A stretch of 64,000 bases of DNA, taken from assembly GCF_014192215.1 (NCBI RefSeq), contig NZ_JACHXP010000003.1, positions 237,789 to 301,788 of the forward strand. The letters are read 5' to 3'. Position 1 is the stretch's first letter, and the number at the start of each line of letters is the position of its first letter. The position numbers and the translations under genes were made by a program. This stretch comes from Halomonas cerina (lineage in GTDB: Bacteria; Pseudomonadota; Gammaproteobacteria; Pseudomonadales; Halomonadaceae). The notes beneath the pieces are model-generated. The model saw only the letters and a program-made list of their open reading frames with translations, did no database searches and was not told the origin of the DNA. Shown piece after piece: positions 9,228-18,224 of the stretch.

Positions 9228-9314
9228 GTGCCCGAGGCCACGCCTATCCTGATCAATCTGTCGGGCCGTGGTGACAAGGACACCGACTACGTCGCCGACC
9301 GGCTCGCGCTCTGA
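9228..9314 (+). pseudogene. trpB: C-terminal remnant of tryptophan synthase beta chain
   Basis: Read in the frame ending at the TGA at 9312, the DNA right after the esterase encodes PILINLSGRGDKDTDYVADRL. The core NLSGRGDKD is the highly conserved C-terminal block of TrpB, which helps bind the cofactor phosphate end of the fold. Only about 28 codons remain and no start or catalytic lysine region is present, so this is a relic and not a gene. No trpA or other trp gene is near. Confidence 0.72.
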
Positions 9315-9414
9315 TGGGATCGGACCGTGTATCATGGCCGAACCTGGAGTAGGGTAAGGAATAGAGGGTGGAAGATCCACTCGTGACTCGAGGCGGCAAA
9401 CCCCAGGGTGGGGC

Positions 9415-10764
9415 ATGGCACGAATCAGGGATATGTGGCGAAACCGACGGAGGGCGCGCACCTCGGACGAGGATTCTCTCGCCGATCGGCTGCTGGCGCA
9501 TTTCCCCGGTACGGTGATGGTGGTGGATGCCCACGGCGTCATCCTGCGGGTAGGGCCAGGCGTAGAGCGCCACACCGGCCATCCCGCCGAACAGTTGCTG
9601 GGCAAGCGCTTCACCCTGCTGGACATCGATCCGCTGCGCGGTGATCTCGCCCGAGCACTGCGCCACTGTGTGGTCGGTGGCCGGGAGTGGCAGGGCGTGC
9701 TGCTGTGTCGTCGTGCGGATGGCAACCTGACGTATCAGGACACCTTGATCCAGCCACTGCCCCATGGGCCGGGTGACACCCTGCAGCTTTTGGTGACTCA
9801 GCACGACGTGACCGAGCTTCGCCGTACGGCGCAACATGACCATGCCCTGCTGGAGCGGCTGCAGCGTAACGTGGCGAGGCTGCCCGGGGTAGTCTTCGAG
9901 CTGCGGCGTGAGGCGCAGGGGGATCTGGATTTCCTGTTCATCAGCGAGGGCCTGACGGCCGTGTGCGGGCTCTCGCCCCAGGCCGTCATGGACAGTTCTG
10001 CACGGTTGCTGGACCTGGTCCACATCGATGACCGCGAGGTCCTGATCACCTCCTTGATCCAGTCAGCGGTAAGCCTGTCGTCCTGGCGGCTGGAGTTTCG
10101 TCTCGACGTGGCGGGGAATACACGGTGGATAGAGGGGCGGGCCCTGCCGCGTCGCCAGCGAGACGGTAACACCCTGTGGGACGGTATGCTGATCGACGTC
10201 TCCCGCCGCAAGCAGGATGAGCAGCGGGTCCAGCAACTGGTCAGCACCGACATGCTAACCGGGCTTTTGAACCGTCGGGCGTTCTTCGACCATGGCGAGG
10301 CGATATGCGCGCATGCCGAGCGTCAGGGGCGCTCGGTACCCGTGGCGATGCTCGATATCGACCATTTCAAGGCGCTCAACGATACCCATGGTCATGCCGC
10401 AGGCGACCTGGCCTTGCAGACCTTCGCCGCGACCTGCCGTGACTGTCTACGTCCCTATGACCTGCTGGCACGGATAGGCGGCGAGGAATTCGTGATCATG
10501 CTGGTCGACAGCTCGGCGGAAGAGGCATGGCGTATCCTCGAGCGCCTGCGGGCCTCCGTGGCCGCCACCGAACTTGCCGTGGACTGCACAACCCTGCGCT
10601 TCACGGTCAGCATCGGCCTCACCTTCCTGGCGCCGGGCGCCAGCCTCGAGGCGTCGCTCGCCCGGGCCGACCTGGCACTCTATCAGGCCAAGCACGAGGG
10701 GCGCAACCGCATTGTCGGTCCCCATGACATCCATGCCCCCGACAGCTCCGAGGTGTCGGCCTGA
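9415..10764 (+). CDS. PAS-PAS-GGDEF diguanylate cyclase
   Basis: A 449-residue soluble signalling enzyme predicted to make cyclic di-GMP from two GTP. Two PAS-like sensor domains (about residues 25-140 and 150-275) precede a GGDEF domain. The active-site motif is GGEEF (near residue 355), preceded at the proper five-residue distance by RPYD, an intact RxxD inhibitory site, so product feedback inhibition is expected. No membrane helix or signal peptide is present. It has no obvious operon partner. c-di-GMP could be relevant to the fibre-like cluster 28 kb away, but that is speculation. Confidence 0.93.
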   Translation: MARIRDMWRNRRRARTSDEDSLADRLLAHFPGTVMVVDAHGVILRVGPGVERHTGHPAEQLLGKRFTLLDIDPLRGDLARALRHCVVGGREWQGVLLCRRADGNLTYQDTLIQPLPHGPGDTLQLLVTQHDVTELRRTAQHDHALLERLQRNVARLPGVVFELRREAQGDLDFLFISEGLTAVCGLSPQAVMDSSARLLDLVHIDDREVLITSLIQSAVSLSSWRLEFRLDVAGNTRWIEGRALPRRQRDGNTLWDGMLIDVSRRKQDEQRVQQLVSTDMLTGLLNRRAFFDHGEAICAHAERQGRSVPVAMLDIDHFKALNDTHGHAAGDLALQTFAATCRDCLRPYDLLARIGGEEFVIMLVDSSAEEAWRILERLRASVAATELAVDCTTLRFTVSIGLTFLAPGASLEASLARADLALYQAKHEGRNRIVGPHDIHAPDSSEVSA

Positions 10765-10840
10765 GGCGGGAGGGGTGGTGAAACGGACAGGATGGGGGCA
10801 GGATAGGGGAACCGAGAAAGGCACAACAAAGGAGAGCTCC

Positions 10841-11062
10841 ATGGGACTGTCGGAAGACTTTCGCCTGCCGGTGGCCTGCCCGAGCTGCGGCAGTCACCTG
10901 ATGCGGGTGTCCAGCGTCAAGAATCCCGATGACCAGGTGCACTGCGCCTCCTGCCATCGTTTCATCTGCCTTTGGCACGAAGCGCAGACGGTACTGAGGA
11001 AGGGGCCGGGGGACGAGAGCGAGGCGCTGATCGAGAAGGCGGTCAATCGCTTCGACCGCTGA
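10841..11062 (+). CDS. Small zinc-ribbon protein, function unknown
   Basis: A 73-residue cytoplasmic protein with two CxxC knuckles, CPSC (residues 13-16) and CASC (residues 35-38), which should bind one Zn ion. The rest is polar and ends in a short amphipathic helix. ATG 10841 has AGGAGAGCTCC directly upstream. It lies six bases before the first gene of the antiporter-like operon and may be cotranscribed with it. No catalytic motif is visible, so no function is assigned. Confidence 0.75.
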   Translation: MGLSEDFRLPVACPSCGSHLMRVSSVKNPDDQVHCASCHRFICLWHEAQTVLRKGPGDESEALIEKAVNRFDR

Positions 11063-11068
11063 GTCGGC

Positions 11069-11740
11069 GTGTCGCTGTCGGGCGAACTCTTCCCGGCCAG
11101 CCTATTGGTGATCCTGGCGGTGGCCTGTCTCCTCGACCGCCACCTGGTGCGTGCCTGCCTGGCCTTCATCGCCTTCGCGCTGCTGATGGCGCTGGCCTGG
11201 TGGCGGCTCGATGCGCCCTGGCTGGCGCTGGTCGAGGCCGTGCTGGGCGCGCTGCTGACTGGCATGGCCCTGTTCCACGGGCTGGGCCGTCTGGGTGGCC
11301 AATCTTCTCTTCCTTCCCGTGACCGCGAACGTCGGCCTCGCCGCCAGGTCATGGCACGCTGGCCGGCGGCCCTCGTCTGGCTGGCCCTGGCGGGGGCCGC
11401 GGTGTGGGGGGTGACGGGGAATGGTGAACTCGCCGCGTCGGCCGAGGTGTCGCGTCGTCCGCTGCTGGCCGCGGGGCTGGCCATCATGGCGCTGGGCCTC
11501 TGGGCCTTCGCCCACCACCTTCACCTGCTGCGTCGCCTGTTGGCCTTCAACGTGCTGGGCTCCGGGGTCTTCCTGCTGCTCGCGGGGTTGGCCGGGCCGG
11601 TGGTCGAGGTCCAGGGGCTGATCCTGGTGGGGCTGGTGGTGGCTCTGGTCGGTTCGGTACTCGGCGCAGCACTGCTGCGTCGCCTGTATGCCCTGGACGG
11701 CCGGGTGACCTTGGGCGACGGACCGAAGAGTATTCGATGA
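11069..11740 (+). CDS. MbhD-like / MrpC(NuoK)-like fused antiporter subunit
   Basis: A 223-residue membrane protein starting at GTG 11069. The first part (about residues 8-75) has three helices with ALVEAVLGALLTGMAL, like the MbhD/DUF4040 unit found at the end of MrpA. The second part (about 95-215) has three helices resembling MrpC/NuoK, including QGLILVGLVVALVGS, the usual spot of the third helix. So it looks like a fusion of two small subunits of Mrp/Mbh-type complexes. It overlaps the next gene by four bases and is the first membrane subunit of a four-gene translationally coupled set. Subunit identity is inferred from helix pattern and short motifs. Confidence 0.68.
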   Translation: MSLSGELFPASLLVILAVACLLDRHLVRACLAFIAFALLMALAWWRLDAPWLALVEAVLGALLTGMALFHGLGRLGGQSSLPSRDRERRPRRQVMARWPAALVWLALAGAAVWGVTGNGELAASAEVSRRPLLAAGLAIMALGLWAFAHHLHLLRRLLAFNVLGSGVFLLLAGLAGPVVEVQGLILVGLVVALVGSVLGAALLRRLYALDGRVTLGDGPKSIR

Positions 11741-13209
11741 GCGCGTCACTGGACGCTTTGTTGTGTGTCCAGACGACGGTGCTGTGGCTGGCACTGCTGG
11801 CCCCATCGCTGCTGGGTCTGTGGGCGTGGCGCTTTCCTCCGCAACGCATGCTGCCGGTGCTGCTGGCGGGTCTCCCGTTGCCGCTGGCGACCCTCTGGCT
11901 GCTGCATCGCGTCTCGGTCGGTGGCGAGTTCGAGGGCGCATGGTCTCCCGGTGGGTTGCTGCTCCACTGGCGCCTTGACGGCCTGGCGGGCCTGCTGTTG
12001 CTGCTCACTCAGCTGCTGCTGCTGGCCAGCGCGACCTATGCCGTCGGCCACCGTCGAGCCACCACGTTGGCCGAGTGCGCCTTCGCGGGATTCTGGCCGC
12101 TGCTGGGGGGCCTGGCTGCGGCGCTCGGCCTGATCTGGGTGGCCGCCGACCTGCTGATCCTCTATGCGGCGCTGGAGCTGATGGGGCTGTGCGCCGTGGG
12201 CATGATGCTGCTGCCCGGCAAGGGGGAGGCGCTGGTGGCGGGTATGCGCTATCTGCTCTATGCCCTGGTAGGGTCGCTGGCCTGGCTGCTGGGTGTGGCG
12301 CTGCTGCTGGGGAGTTCGGGGCGGCTGGACCTGGCGGGTCTGGCGGCCACCACCGAGCCGGGGCCGGTAACCGGCATCGCCATGGCGCTGTTGGCTACCG
12401 GCCTGCTGCTCAAGGCGGCGATCTTCCCGCTGCACGGCTGGCTGGCGCCGGTGCATGCCAGCGCCTGGCCCTCGGTGAGTGCCCTCCACGGGGCCCTGGT
12501 GGTCAAGGCCTCCTTCTTCATCCTGATGCAGCTGTGGCAGCGGCTGATGCCGGAGGCGGTGGCTGCGGCCTGGCTGCTCGGGCTCCTCGGCAGCCTGGCG
12601 GTGCTGTGGGGCGGGTTGCAGGCCTGGCGGGCCAGCGACCTCAAGCAGATGGTGGCCTGGTCCACGGTGGGGCAGCTGGGCTATCTGATGCTGGCCTTTC
12701 CGCTGCTGGCCGGCACCTCGGTGGCGGTGGCGACCCTGGCCTGGCAGGCCACCTGGCTGCAGCTGGCCGGGCATGCCCTGGCCAAGGCCGCCATGTTCAT
12801 GGCGGCCGGCAACCTGGTGCTTTCTGCCGGCGAGAGTCGCCTTACAGGCCTGGCGGGGGCCAGCCGACGGCTACCGCTCCCGCTGATGACCTTCGGCATC
12901 GCCGCCGTGACCCTGATGGGACTGCCGCCCAGCGCCGGTTTTACCGCCAAGTGGCTGCTGCTGCAGGCGGCCATCCTCGCCGGGCAGTGGCTGTGGGTCG
13001 CGGTGCTGATGGCCGGGACCCTGCTTGCCGCCGCCTATGTGTTCCGGGTCTTGCGCTGCGCCTTCGTCGAGACCGCACCCTGCCATGAGGTCCGGCCGCT
13101 ACCCGCGGGCATGGACCTGATGGCTCTGCTGCTGGCACTGGGGGCCTTGGGGCTGGGGCTTGGCGCCGAGTGGCCGCTGGCCCTGCTGCGTGAGGGAGGC
13201 AGGCCATGA
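11737..13209 (+). CDS. Proton-translocating antiporter-like subunit 1 (NuoN/MrpD family)
   Basis: A 490-residue protein with about 14 membrane helices of the NuoL/M/N-MrpA/D superfamily. The helix-5 glutamate is present (YAALELMGL), as is the pumping lysine region in helix 7 (LLLKAAIFPLHGWLAP) and the later VVKASFF and ASDLKQMVAWSTVGQLGY segments. Such subunits move H+ or Na+ across the inner membrane. Start and stop overlap the neighbours by four bases each, so expression is coupled. It is closest in pattern to MrpD/NuoN, but the complex it serves is not clear (see findings). Confidence 0.85.
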   Translation: MSASLDALLCVQTTVLWLALLAPSLLGLWAWRFPPQRMLPVLLAGLPLPLATLWLLHRVSVGGEFEGAWSPGGLLLHWRLDGLAGLLLLLTQLLLLASATYAVGHRRATTLAECAFAGFWPLLGGLAAALGLIWVAADLLILYAALELMGLCAVGMMLLPGKGEALVAGMRYLLYALVGSLAWLLGVALLLGSSGRLDLAGLAATTEPGPVTGIAMALLATGLLLKAAIFPLHGWLAPVHASAWPSVSALHGALVVKASFFILMQLWQRLMPEAVAAAWLLGLLGSLAVLWGGLQAWRASDLKQMVAWSTVGQLGYLMLAFPLLAGTSVAVATLAWQATWLQLAGHALAKAAMFMAAGNLVLSAGESRLTGLAGASRRLPLPLMTFGIAAVTLMGLPPSAGFTAKWLLLQAAILAGQWLWVAVLMAGTLLAAAYVFRVLRCAFVETAPCHEVRPLPAGMDLMALLLALGALGLGLGAEWPLALLREGGRP

Positions 13210-14711
13210 GCGGGGCGCTTATTATCCTGGCCACCCTGGGCACGTCGCTGTTTACCGCGGTGATGATCTTCTTGCTGCCGGAGCGGGCCTTTCGGGCGCG
13301 CACCGGCCTCAACCTGGGAGCGGCCCTGGTCAAGTTGGGCCTGGTGGCCTGGATGGTCTGGGGACTCAGTCGCGGCCGCGAGTACACCCTCGCGTTCCCG
13401 GTCCTGGAGGGACTGGCCTTCGTGCTGCGCACCGACTCGCTGGGGATCATGTTCGCGGGGCTTTCCTCGCTGCTCTGGCTGTTCACCACCGTCTATGCCA
13501 TCGGCTACCTGGAGGACTCGCCCAACCGCAAGCGCTTCTTCGGCTTCTTCAGCCTCTGCGTGGCCAGCACCTTGGGCATCAGCCTGGCCGGCAACCTCTT
13601 CACCCTCCTGGTCTTCTACGAGCTGCTGACCCTCTCGACCTACCCCCTAGTGGTGCATCGGGGAACCGCGAAGGCGTTGGCGGCGGGCAAGGTCTACCTG
13701 CGCTTCACCCTGCCCGCCGGGCTAGTGCTGATGATCGGCATGGTGGCCTTGCATGCTCTGGCCGGGGATATCCGCTTCGGCCAGCAGGAGATTCTCGCCG
13801 AACTCGCCCCCGGCCGACGTCCGCTGCTGGTGGGGATCTTCTGGGTGCTGATCGTCGGCTTCGGCGTCAAGGCGGCCCTGGTACCGCTGCACGGCTGGTT
13901 GCCACGGGCCATGGTGGCGCCGGCACCGGTCAGCGCCCTGCTGCATGCGGTGGCGGTGGTCAAGGCCGGTGCCTTCGGCATCGTGCGGCTGGTCTATGAT
14001 ATCTACGGCGTCGAGCTGAGCGCCGAACTCGGACTGCTGCACGGCCTGGTGGCCGTGGCCTCGGTGACCATCCTTTACGGCTCGCTGCGCGCCTTGGCCC
14101 AGCAGGAACTCAAGCCGCGGCTGGCCTACTCCACGGTGAGCCAGGTCTCCTACATCGTGCTCGGCATCGGCCTGTTCGGCCCACTGGGCACTATCGCCGC
14201 CCTCTCTCACCTGCTGCACCAGGGCCTGATGAAGAGCACTCTGTTCTTCTGCGCCGGCAACTACGCCGAGGAGCTCGGCATCCACCGCATCGACGAGCTC
14301 GACGGCGCCGGGCGACGCATGCCGCTGACTAGTCTGGCCTTCAGCGTGGGGGCGCTGGGCATGATCGGCGTGCCACCGGTGGTGGGCTTTCTGAGCAAGT
14401 GGTACCTGGGTACCGGGGCGATCCAGGCCGACATGCCCTGGGTGATCGTCGTGCTGTTGGCCAGCAGTCTGCTCAATGCCGCCTACTTCCTGCCGATCCT
14501 CGGCCGGCTGTGGTTTCGCCCCGGCCCCGATCACGGCGTGGGAGAGTGGCCGGCGGAGCGTCGCCCGGTCCGGCTGGAGACCCTTGCCTGGCTGCTGGTG
14601 CCGGCGGTGGCGACGGCGCTGTTCAGCCTGATGGCCGGCGTGCTGGCGGGTATGCCCTTCAGCCCGCTGGAGTGGACGACCCGAGTGGTCAACACGGAGT
14701 ATCTGCCATGA
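13206..14711 (+). CDS. Proton-translocating antiporter-like subunit 2 (NuoM/MrpD family)
   Basis: A 501-residue, roughly 14-helix membrane protein of the same superfamily. Key residues are visible: Glu in VFYELLTLSTYPLV (helix 5), Lys in GFGVKAALVPLHGWLP (helix 7), a second Lys in AVVKAGAFGIVR (helix 8) and AYSTVSQVSYIVLG. The sequence LLHAVAVVKAG is typical of MrpD and hydrogenase-type antiporter subunits. It overlaps both neighbouring genes by four bases. It is probably an active ion-conducting channel of the module. Confidence 0.87.
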   Translation: MSGALIILATLGTSLFTAVMIFLLPERAFRARTGLNLGAALVKLGLVAWMVWGLSRGREYTLAFPVLEGLAFVLRTDSLGIMFAGLSSLLWLFTTVYAIGYLEDSPNRKRFFGFFSLCVASTLGISLAGNLFTLLVFYELLTLSTYPLVVHRGTAKALAAGKVYLRFTLPAGLVLMIGMVALHALAGDIRFGQQEILAELAPGRRPLLVGIFWVLIVGFGVKAALVPLHGWLPRAMVAPAPVSALLHAVAVVKAGAFGIVRLVYDIYGVELSAELGLLHGLVAVASVTILYGSLRALAQQELKPRLAYSTVSQVSYIVLGIGLFGPLGTIAALSHLLHQGLMKSTLFFCAGNYAEELGIHRIDELDGAGRRMPLTSLAFSVGALGMIGVPPVVGFLSKWYLGTGAIQADMPWVIVVLLASSLLNAAYFLPILGRLWFRPGPDHGVGEWPAERRPVRLETLAWLLVPAVATALFSLMAGVLAGMPFSPLEWTTRVVNTEYLP

Positions 14712-16522
14712 GCGATGCGCTCTTTGCCCTTGCGCTGCCGACCGCGCTGCTCTGGCCACTGGTGCTGATGCTACGGGTATCGCTGACGGTGGCCCGGACC
14801 GAGCGCGGCCAGCCGCGGGCCCTGCTGGATGGGCTCTGGTGTACCGCACCGCTACCCGCCCTGGCGCTGGCCCTGGGAAGCGACGAGGGGGCGCTGGCGC
14901 TCGACTGGTGGCTGCTCGGCGGGCGCTGGATGCTGGACGGTACCCGGGGTCCGCTACTGGCCTTTACGGCGCTGTTGTGGCTGTTGGCGGGGGGGTATGC
15001 CCGGGGGTACCTGGCCGGCGAGCAGGCCAGGGCGGTAGCCGGTGACGGGGCGGCCGAGGTCCGGTTGACGCGCTTCGCGCTGCTCTGGCCGCTGACGCTC
15101 TCCGGCAACCTGCTACTGCTCGTCGCCGAGGACATCGCCAGCTTCTACCTGGGCTTCGCGGTCATGACCTTCGCCGCCTACGGCCTGGTGGTGCACGCAG
15201 AGACCCGGGACGCCCGCACCGGCGGCCGGGCCTACCTAGTGATGGCGGTGTTGGGCGAGGGCCTGATCCTGGCCGGGCTGCTGTGGGGGGCGGGCAGCGC
15301 CGGCACCACCATGCTGGATGGACTGCGCGAGGGCATGCTCGAGGCGCCAGGCGGTGCCTGGATGGGCCTGTTGTTGTGGCTTGGCTTCGGGGTCAAGGCG
15401 GGGGTGGTCGGGCTGCACTTCTGGCTGCCGCTGGCCCACCCGGTGGCGCCGACACCGGCCAGCGCGGTGCTCAGTGGGGTCATGATCAAGGCGGGCCTGG
15501 TCGGCTGGCTCTCCACCCTGCCGCTGGGCGAGCCGACCGCCGGCGAGACCTTCGTCTGGCTGGGGCGGGCCATGCTGGTGGCCGGCTTGGCGGCCGCCAT
15601 TGGCGCGGCCCTCTATGGGGTCTGTCAGCGTCACCCCAAGGTAGTGCTAGCCTACTCCAGCGTTAGCCAGATGGGCATGGCCACCGCCTTGGTGGCCATG
15701 GGGCTCGTCGCGCCGACACTCTGGCCGACGCTGTCGGCGGCGGTGGTGCTGTTCGCCGCCCACCACGGCCTGACCAAGGGGGCGCTGTTTCTCGGGGTGG
15801 GCATCGGCAAGCATCCGCCACGCCTGCCGACCTGGCTGCTCTGGACCCTGCTGGCGCTGCCGGCGCTGTCGCTCACCGGTGCCCTGGCCTCGGGGCTGGC
15901 CGCCAAGTGGGCCGTCAAGGCGGTACTCTACGACGGCGGATATCCGACCATGGTGACCGGGTTGAGTCTGGCGGCGGTGGGGACCACGGCGCTGATGGCC
16001 CGCACCCTGTGGTGTCAGTGGCAGGGCAAGGGACAGGCGCGCGAGGAGGGTCTCGAGCCGCTGATGTCGCCCATGCCGCTGGCCTGGCTGGCGACCCTGC
16101 TGGCCGCGCTGACTCTGCCCTGGTGGCTGGGCGGTGAGCTCATGGTCCGCGGCTGGCCACCGCTCGATGAACTCTCCGGGCTGCTGTGGCCGCTGGCCCT
16201 GGGCCTGGTGGGGGCGGTTACGGCCTGGTCCGTGGCACGTCGTCGCCCGCTGCGGCTCACCTGGCGGCTGCCGCCCGGGGACCTCTGGTGGCCGCTGGTC
16301 AGGAGCGGGCAGCGGCTCCGGACGCGGGCTCAGGGCAGCCTGGACCGGCTCGGCAGCGCGCAGGGCGCCTGGGTAGCCTGGTGGGTGGCACGGGAGCGCG
16401 ACGCCATCCGGGCGCTGGACGGCATGACTCGCGGCGAGGGGTGGCTGCGCCGCCATGCGGCGGTGCTAATGATGGGCTTGGCCGTGGGACTGGCCCTGCT
16501 GAATGTGTTCGCTCCGGCCTGA
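14708..16522 (+). CDS. Antiporter-like subunit 3 (HyfB/NuoL family) lacking the helix-5 glutamate
   Basis: A 604-residue membrane protein of the NuoL/HyfB type. It keeps the helix-7 and helix-8 lysines (GFGVKAGVVGLHFWLP, GVMIKAGLVG) and AYSSVSQMG. The normal helix-5 W-E pair is changed: the segment reads FYLGFAVMTFAAYGLV, with Ala where Glu is expected, which should weaken or abolish pumping by this subunit. The C-terminus adds about 95 residues with an amphipathic stretch and a last membrane helix, recalling the lateral arm of NuoL. ATG 14708 overlaps the previous stop. A GC-rich inverted repeat follows the stop. Confidence 0.82.
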   Translation: MSDALFALALPTALLWPLVLMLRVSLTVARTERGQPRALLDGLWCTAPLPALALALGSDEGALALDWWLLGGRWMLDGTRGPLLAFTALLWLLAGGYARGYLAGEQARAVAGDGAAEVRLTRFALLWPLTLSGNLLLLVAEDIASFYLGFAVMTFAAYGLVVHAETRDARTGGRAYLVMAVLGEGLILAGLLWGAGSAGTTMLDGLREGMLEAPGGAWMGLLLWLGFGVKAGVVGLHFWLPLAHPVAPTPASAVLSGVMIKAGLVGWLSTLPLGEPTAGETFVWLGRAMLVAGLAAAIGAALYGVCQRHPKVVLAYSSVSQMGMATALVAMGLVAPTLWPTLSAAVVLFAAHHGLTKGALFLGVGIGKHPPRLPTWLLWTLLALPALSLTGALASGLAAKWAVKAVLYDGGYPTMVTGLSLAAVGTTALMARTLWCQWQGKGQAREEGLEPLMSPMPLAWLATLLAALTLPWWLGGELMVRGWPPLDELSGLLWPLALGLVGAVTAWSVARRRPLRLTWRLPPGDLWWPLVRSGQRLRTRAQGSLDRLGSAQGAWVAWWVARERDAIRALDGMTRGEGWLRRHAAVLMMGLAVGLALLNVFAPA

Positions 16523-16557
16523 CCCGCCGGCAAGGGCGACGAGGCAGGCCGGGCGGG
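16523..16557. terminator. Possible bidirectional terminator between convergent genes
   Basis: CCCGCCGGC (16523-16531) pairs with GCCGGGCGGG (16548-16557) with a one-base bulge. It lies in the 48-base gap between the antiporter operon and the convergent PhoH-like gene. There is no T tract, so its role as a terminator is tentative. Confidence 0.4.
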
Positions 16558-16570
16558 GAAGGTCAGCGGG

Positions 16571-17980
16571 TCAGAGCAACTCCTCGCCGGCCAGCGCCAG
16601 CCGTGAACGCTCCACGCTCTTGAGGGTGACATGGCCAGCGTGGGGCCAGTCACGAAAGTGCTGGACCACGGCGGCCATGCCGCAGGTGTTGGCGGTCAGG
16701 TAGGGGGTGTCGATCTGGCCGACGTTGCCCAGGCAGACGATCTTGGTGTTGCGCCCGGCCCGGGTGATCAGTGACTTGAGCTGCTTGGGAGTGAAGTTCT
16801 GGGCCTCGTCGATGATCAGGAAAGTATCGTTGAGAGTGCGGCCGCGCATGAAGCCCGGGGCGCGGATCTGCACCCGTGATCCCAGCAGCTGGCGGGTCGC
16901 GCCATGGTCCCAGCTGCTCGCGCCATCCTCATCGCGCAGCAGATTATCCATGTTGTCGTGGAAGGCGCCCATCCAGGGCGACATCTTCTCCTCCTCGGTG
17001 CCGGGCAGAAAGCCGATGTCCTCGCTCATGGAGATCGGCGCCCGGGTGAAGACGATGCGCTCGAAGCGCTTGGTGTCCAGGGTCTGCTGGAAGGCGGCGG
17101 CCAGGGTCATGAAGGTCTTGCCGGTGCCGGCGCTGCCGGCGATGGTGACCAGGTCGATATCGTCGTCCATCAGCAGGTTGAGGGTGAAGTTCTGCCGGCT
17201 GTCATGGGCGTGCACGCCCCACACACTGGTGCCGTGACGGTAGTTGGTCAGAAGCTCCAGATAGGCATGCTTGGGCCCCACCTCGCGTACGATGGCCTCG
17301 AAACTGGCCCCGTTGTCGCTGTCGGAGACCAGCATGCCCAGGTGCCACTCGCGGGGGATGTCGCCGGCCAGCCGGTAGATCACCTTGTCGTGCTCGCGCT
17401 CGACGCGGACGTCTACCGCCAGGCTGTCCCAGAGCCCGCTGCCGTCGTGGCCGGCGTCCGGATAGACCCGCGCGCCGTTGATCATGGCGTCGCTGTCATC
17501 GAAGGCGCGGTCGGTAAGGTAGTCCTCCACCGGCACGCCCAGGGCCGCCGCCTTGACGCGCAGGTTGATGTCCTTGGTGACCAGGATCACCGAGGCGTCG
17601 GGGCGCTCGTCGCACAGCCGGCAGGTCTCGGCCAGCAGCCGGTTGTCGGGGCTCTCCTCGAGCGGGTCCAGTGGCTTGAGGTCGTTGTAGCAGAGGAGCC
17701 TCAGATGCCCCTCGGGGCCGGTAAGGCGCGGGATGGGGATGCCGTCGCGGATCTGATCGAGGTCGACGTTGGCGGTCAGGTCCGAGAGGGTGCGGCTGAC
17801 CTGGCGGGCGGAACGGGCGATCTCGCGAATGCCGTTCTTGTGCTTGTCGAGCTCCTCGAGCACGGTCATGGGGATGACCACTTCATGCTCGTCGAATTGA
17901 TAGAGGGCGGCGGGGTCGTGGATCAGGACGTTGGTGTCCAGCACGTACAGTCGGGTGGCCTTCTTGTCGATGCGTACCAT
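16571..17980 (-). CDS. PhoH-family protein with PIN domain (PhoH2/YlaK-like RNase-ATPase)
   Basis: A 469-residue cytoplasmic protein. Residues 1-140 form a PIN nuclease-like domain starting RLYVLDTNVLIHD, with the acidic residues expected for metal binding (VLEELD, and VTKD later). The C-terminal half is a PhoH ATPase with Walker A GSAGTGKTFM and Walker B LIIDEAQN. Such PIN-PhoH proteins act as RNA helicase/ribonucleases in studied bacteria; the targets here are unknown. An upstream in-frame ATG exists at 18004, but ATG 17980 is ten bases after AGGAG and begins at the normal family start, so it is chosen. Confidence 0.9.
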   Translation of the reverse strand: MVRIDKKATRLYVLDTNVLIHDPAALYQFDEHEVVIPMTVLEELDKHKNGIREIARSARQVSRTLSDLTANVDLDQIRDGIPIPRLTGPEGHLRLLCYNDLKPLDPLEESPDNRLLAETCRLCDERPDASVILVTKDINLRVKAAALGVPVEDYLTDRAFDDSDAMINGARVYPDAGHDGSGLWDSLAVDVRVEREHDKVIYRLAGDIPREWHLGMLVSDSDNGASFEAIVREVGPKHAYLELLTNYRHGTSVWGVHAHDSRQNFTLNLLMDDDIDLVTIAGSAGTGKTFMTLAAAFQQTLDTKRFERIVFTRAPISMSEDIGFLPGTEEEKMSPWMGAFHDNMDNLLRDEDGASSWDHGATRQLLGSRVQIRAPGFMRGRTLNDTFLIIDEAQNFTPKQLKSLITRAGRNTKIVCLGNVGQIDTPYLTANTCGMAAVVQHFRDWPHAGHVTLKSVERSRLALAGEELL

Positions 17981-18130
17981 CGGCGCAGCTCTCCTGATGA
18001 TCACGAGTCAGACGTCAACGTGACGTCTCGATGTCGACACTGTCAGCGCGTGATGTCAGTTCGTTGACAAGGCGACGGTGTCGTCGGGCTCGGTGGGGCG
18101 CTCCTCCTCTTGTGTTGTTCTGACATTCGA

Positions 18131-18162
18131 CAGGCGGCGGCTCCTGAGGTGCCGCCTGTTTT
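18131..18162. terminator. Hairpin with T run between PhoH-like and patatin genes
   Basis: A perfect eight-pair stem, CAGGCGGC (18131-18138) and GCCGCCTG (18151-18158), is followed on the plus strand by TTTT. It lies downstream of the patatin gene and upstream of the PhoH-like gene, both on the minus strand, where the T run would not follow the stem. Its role is therefore uncertain. Confidence 0.4.
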
Positions 18163-18224
18163 CGAGCATGAGCGGTGCGCGCCTATGCTGCAATGCATCA
18201 TGCTGACGAAGCCTCAACGCTGGC

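Noticed and set aside
14399..14707. Long upstream extension of the third antiporter subunit frame
   Set aside because: It reads through the previous antiporter gene in another frame; the ATG at 14708, overlapping that gene's stop, starts a normal first membrane helix.
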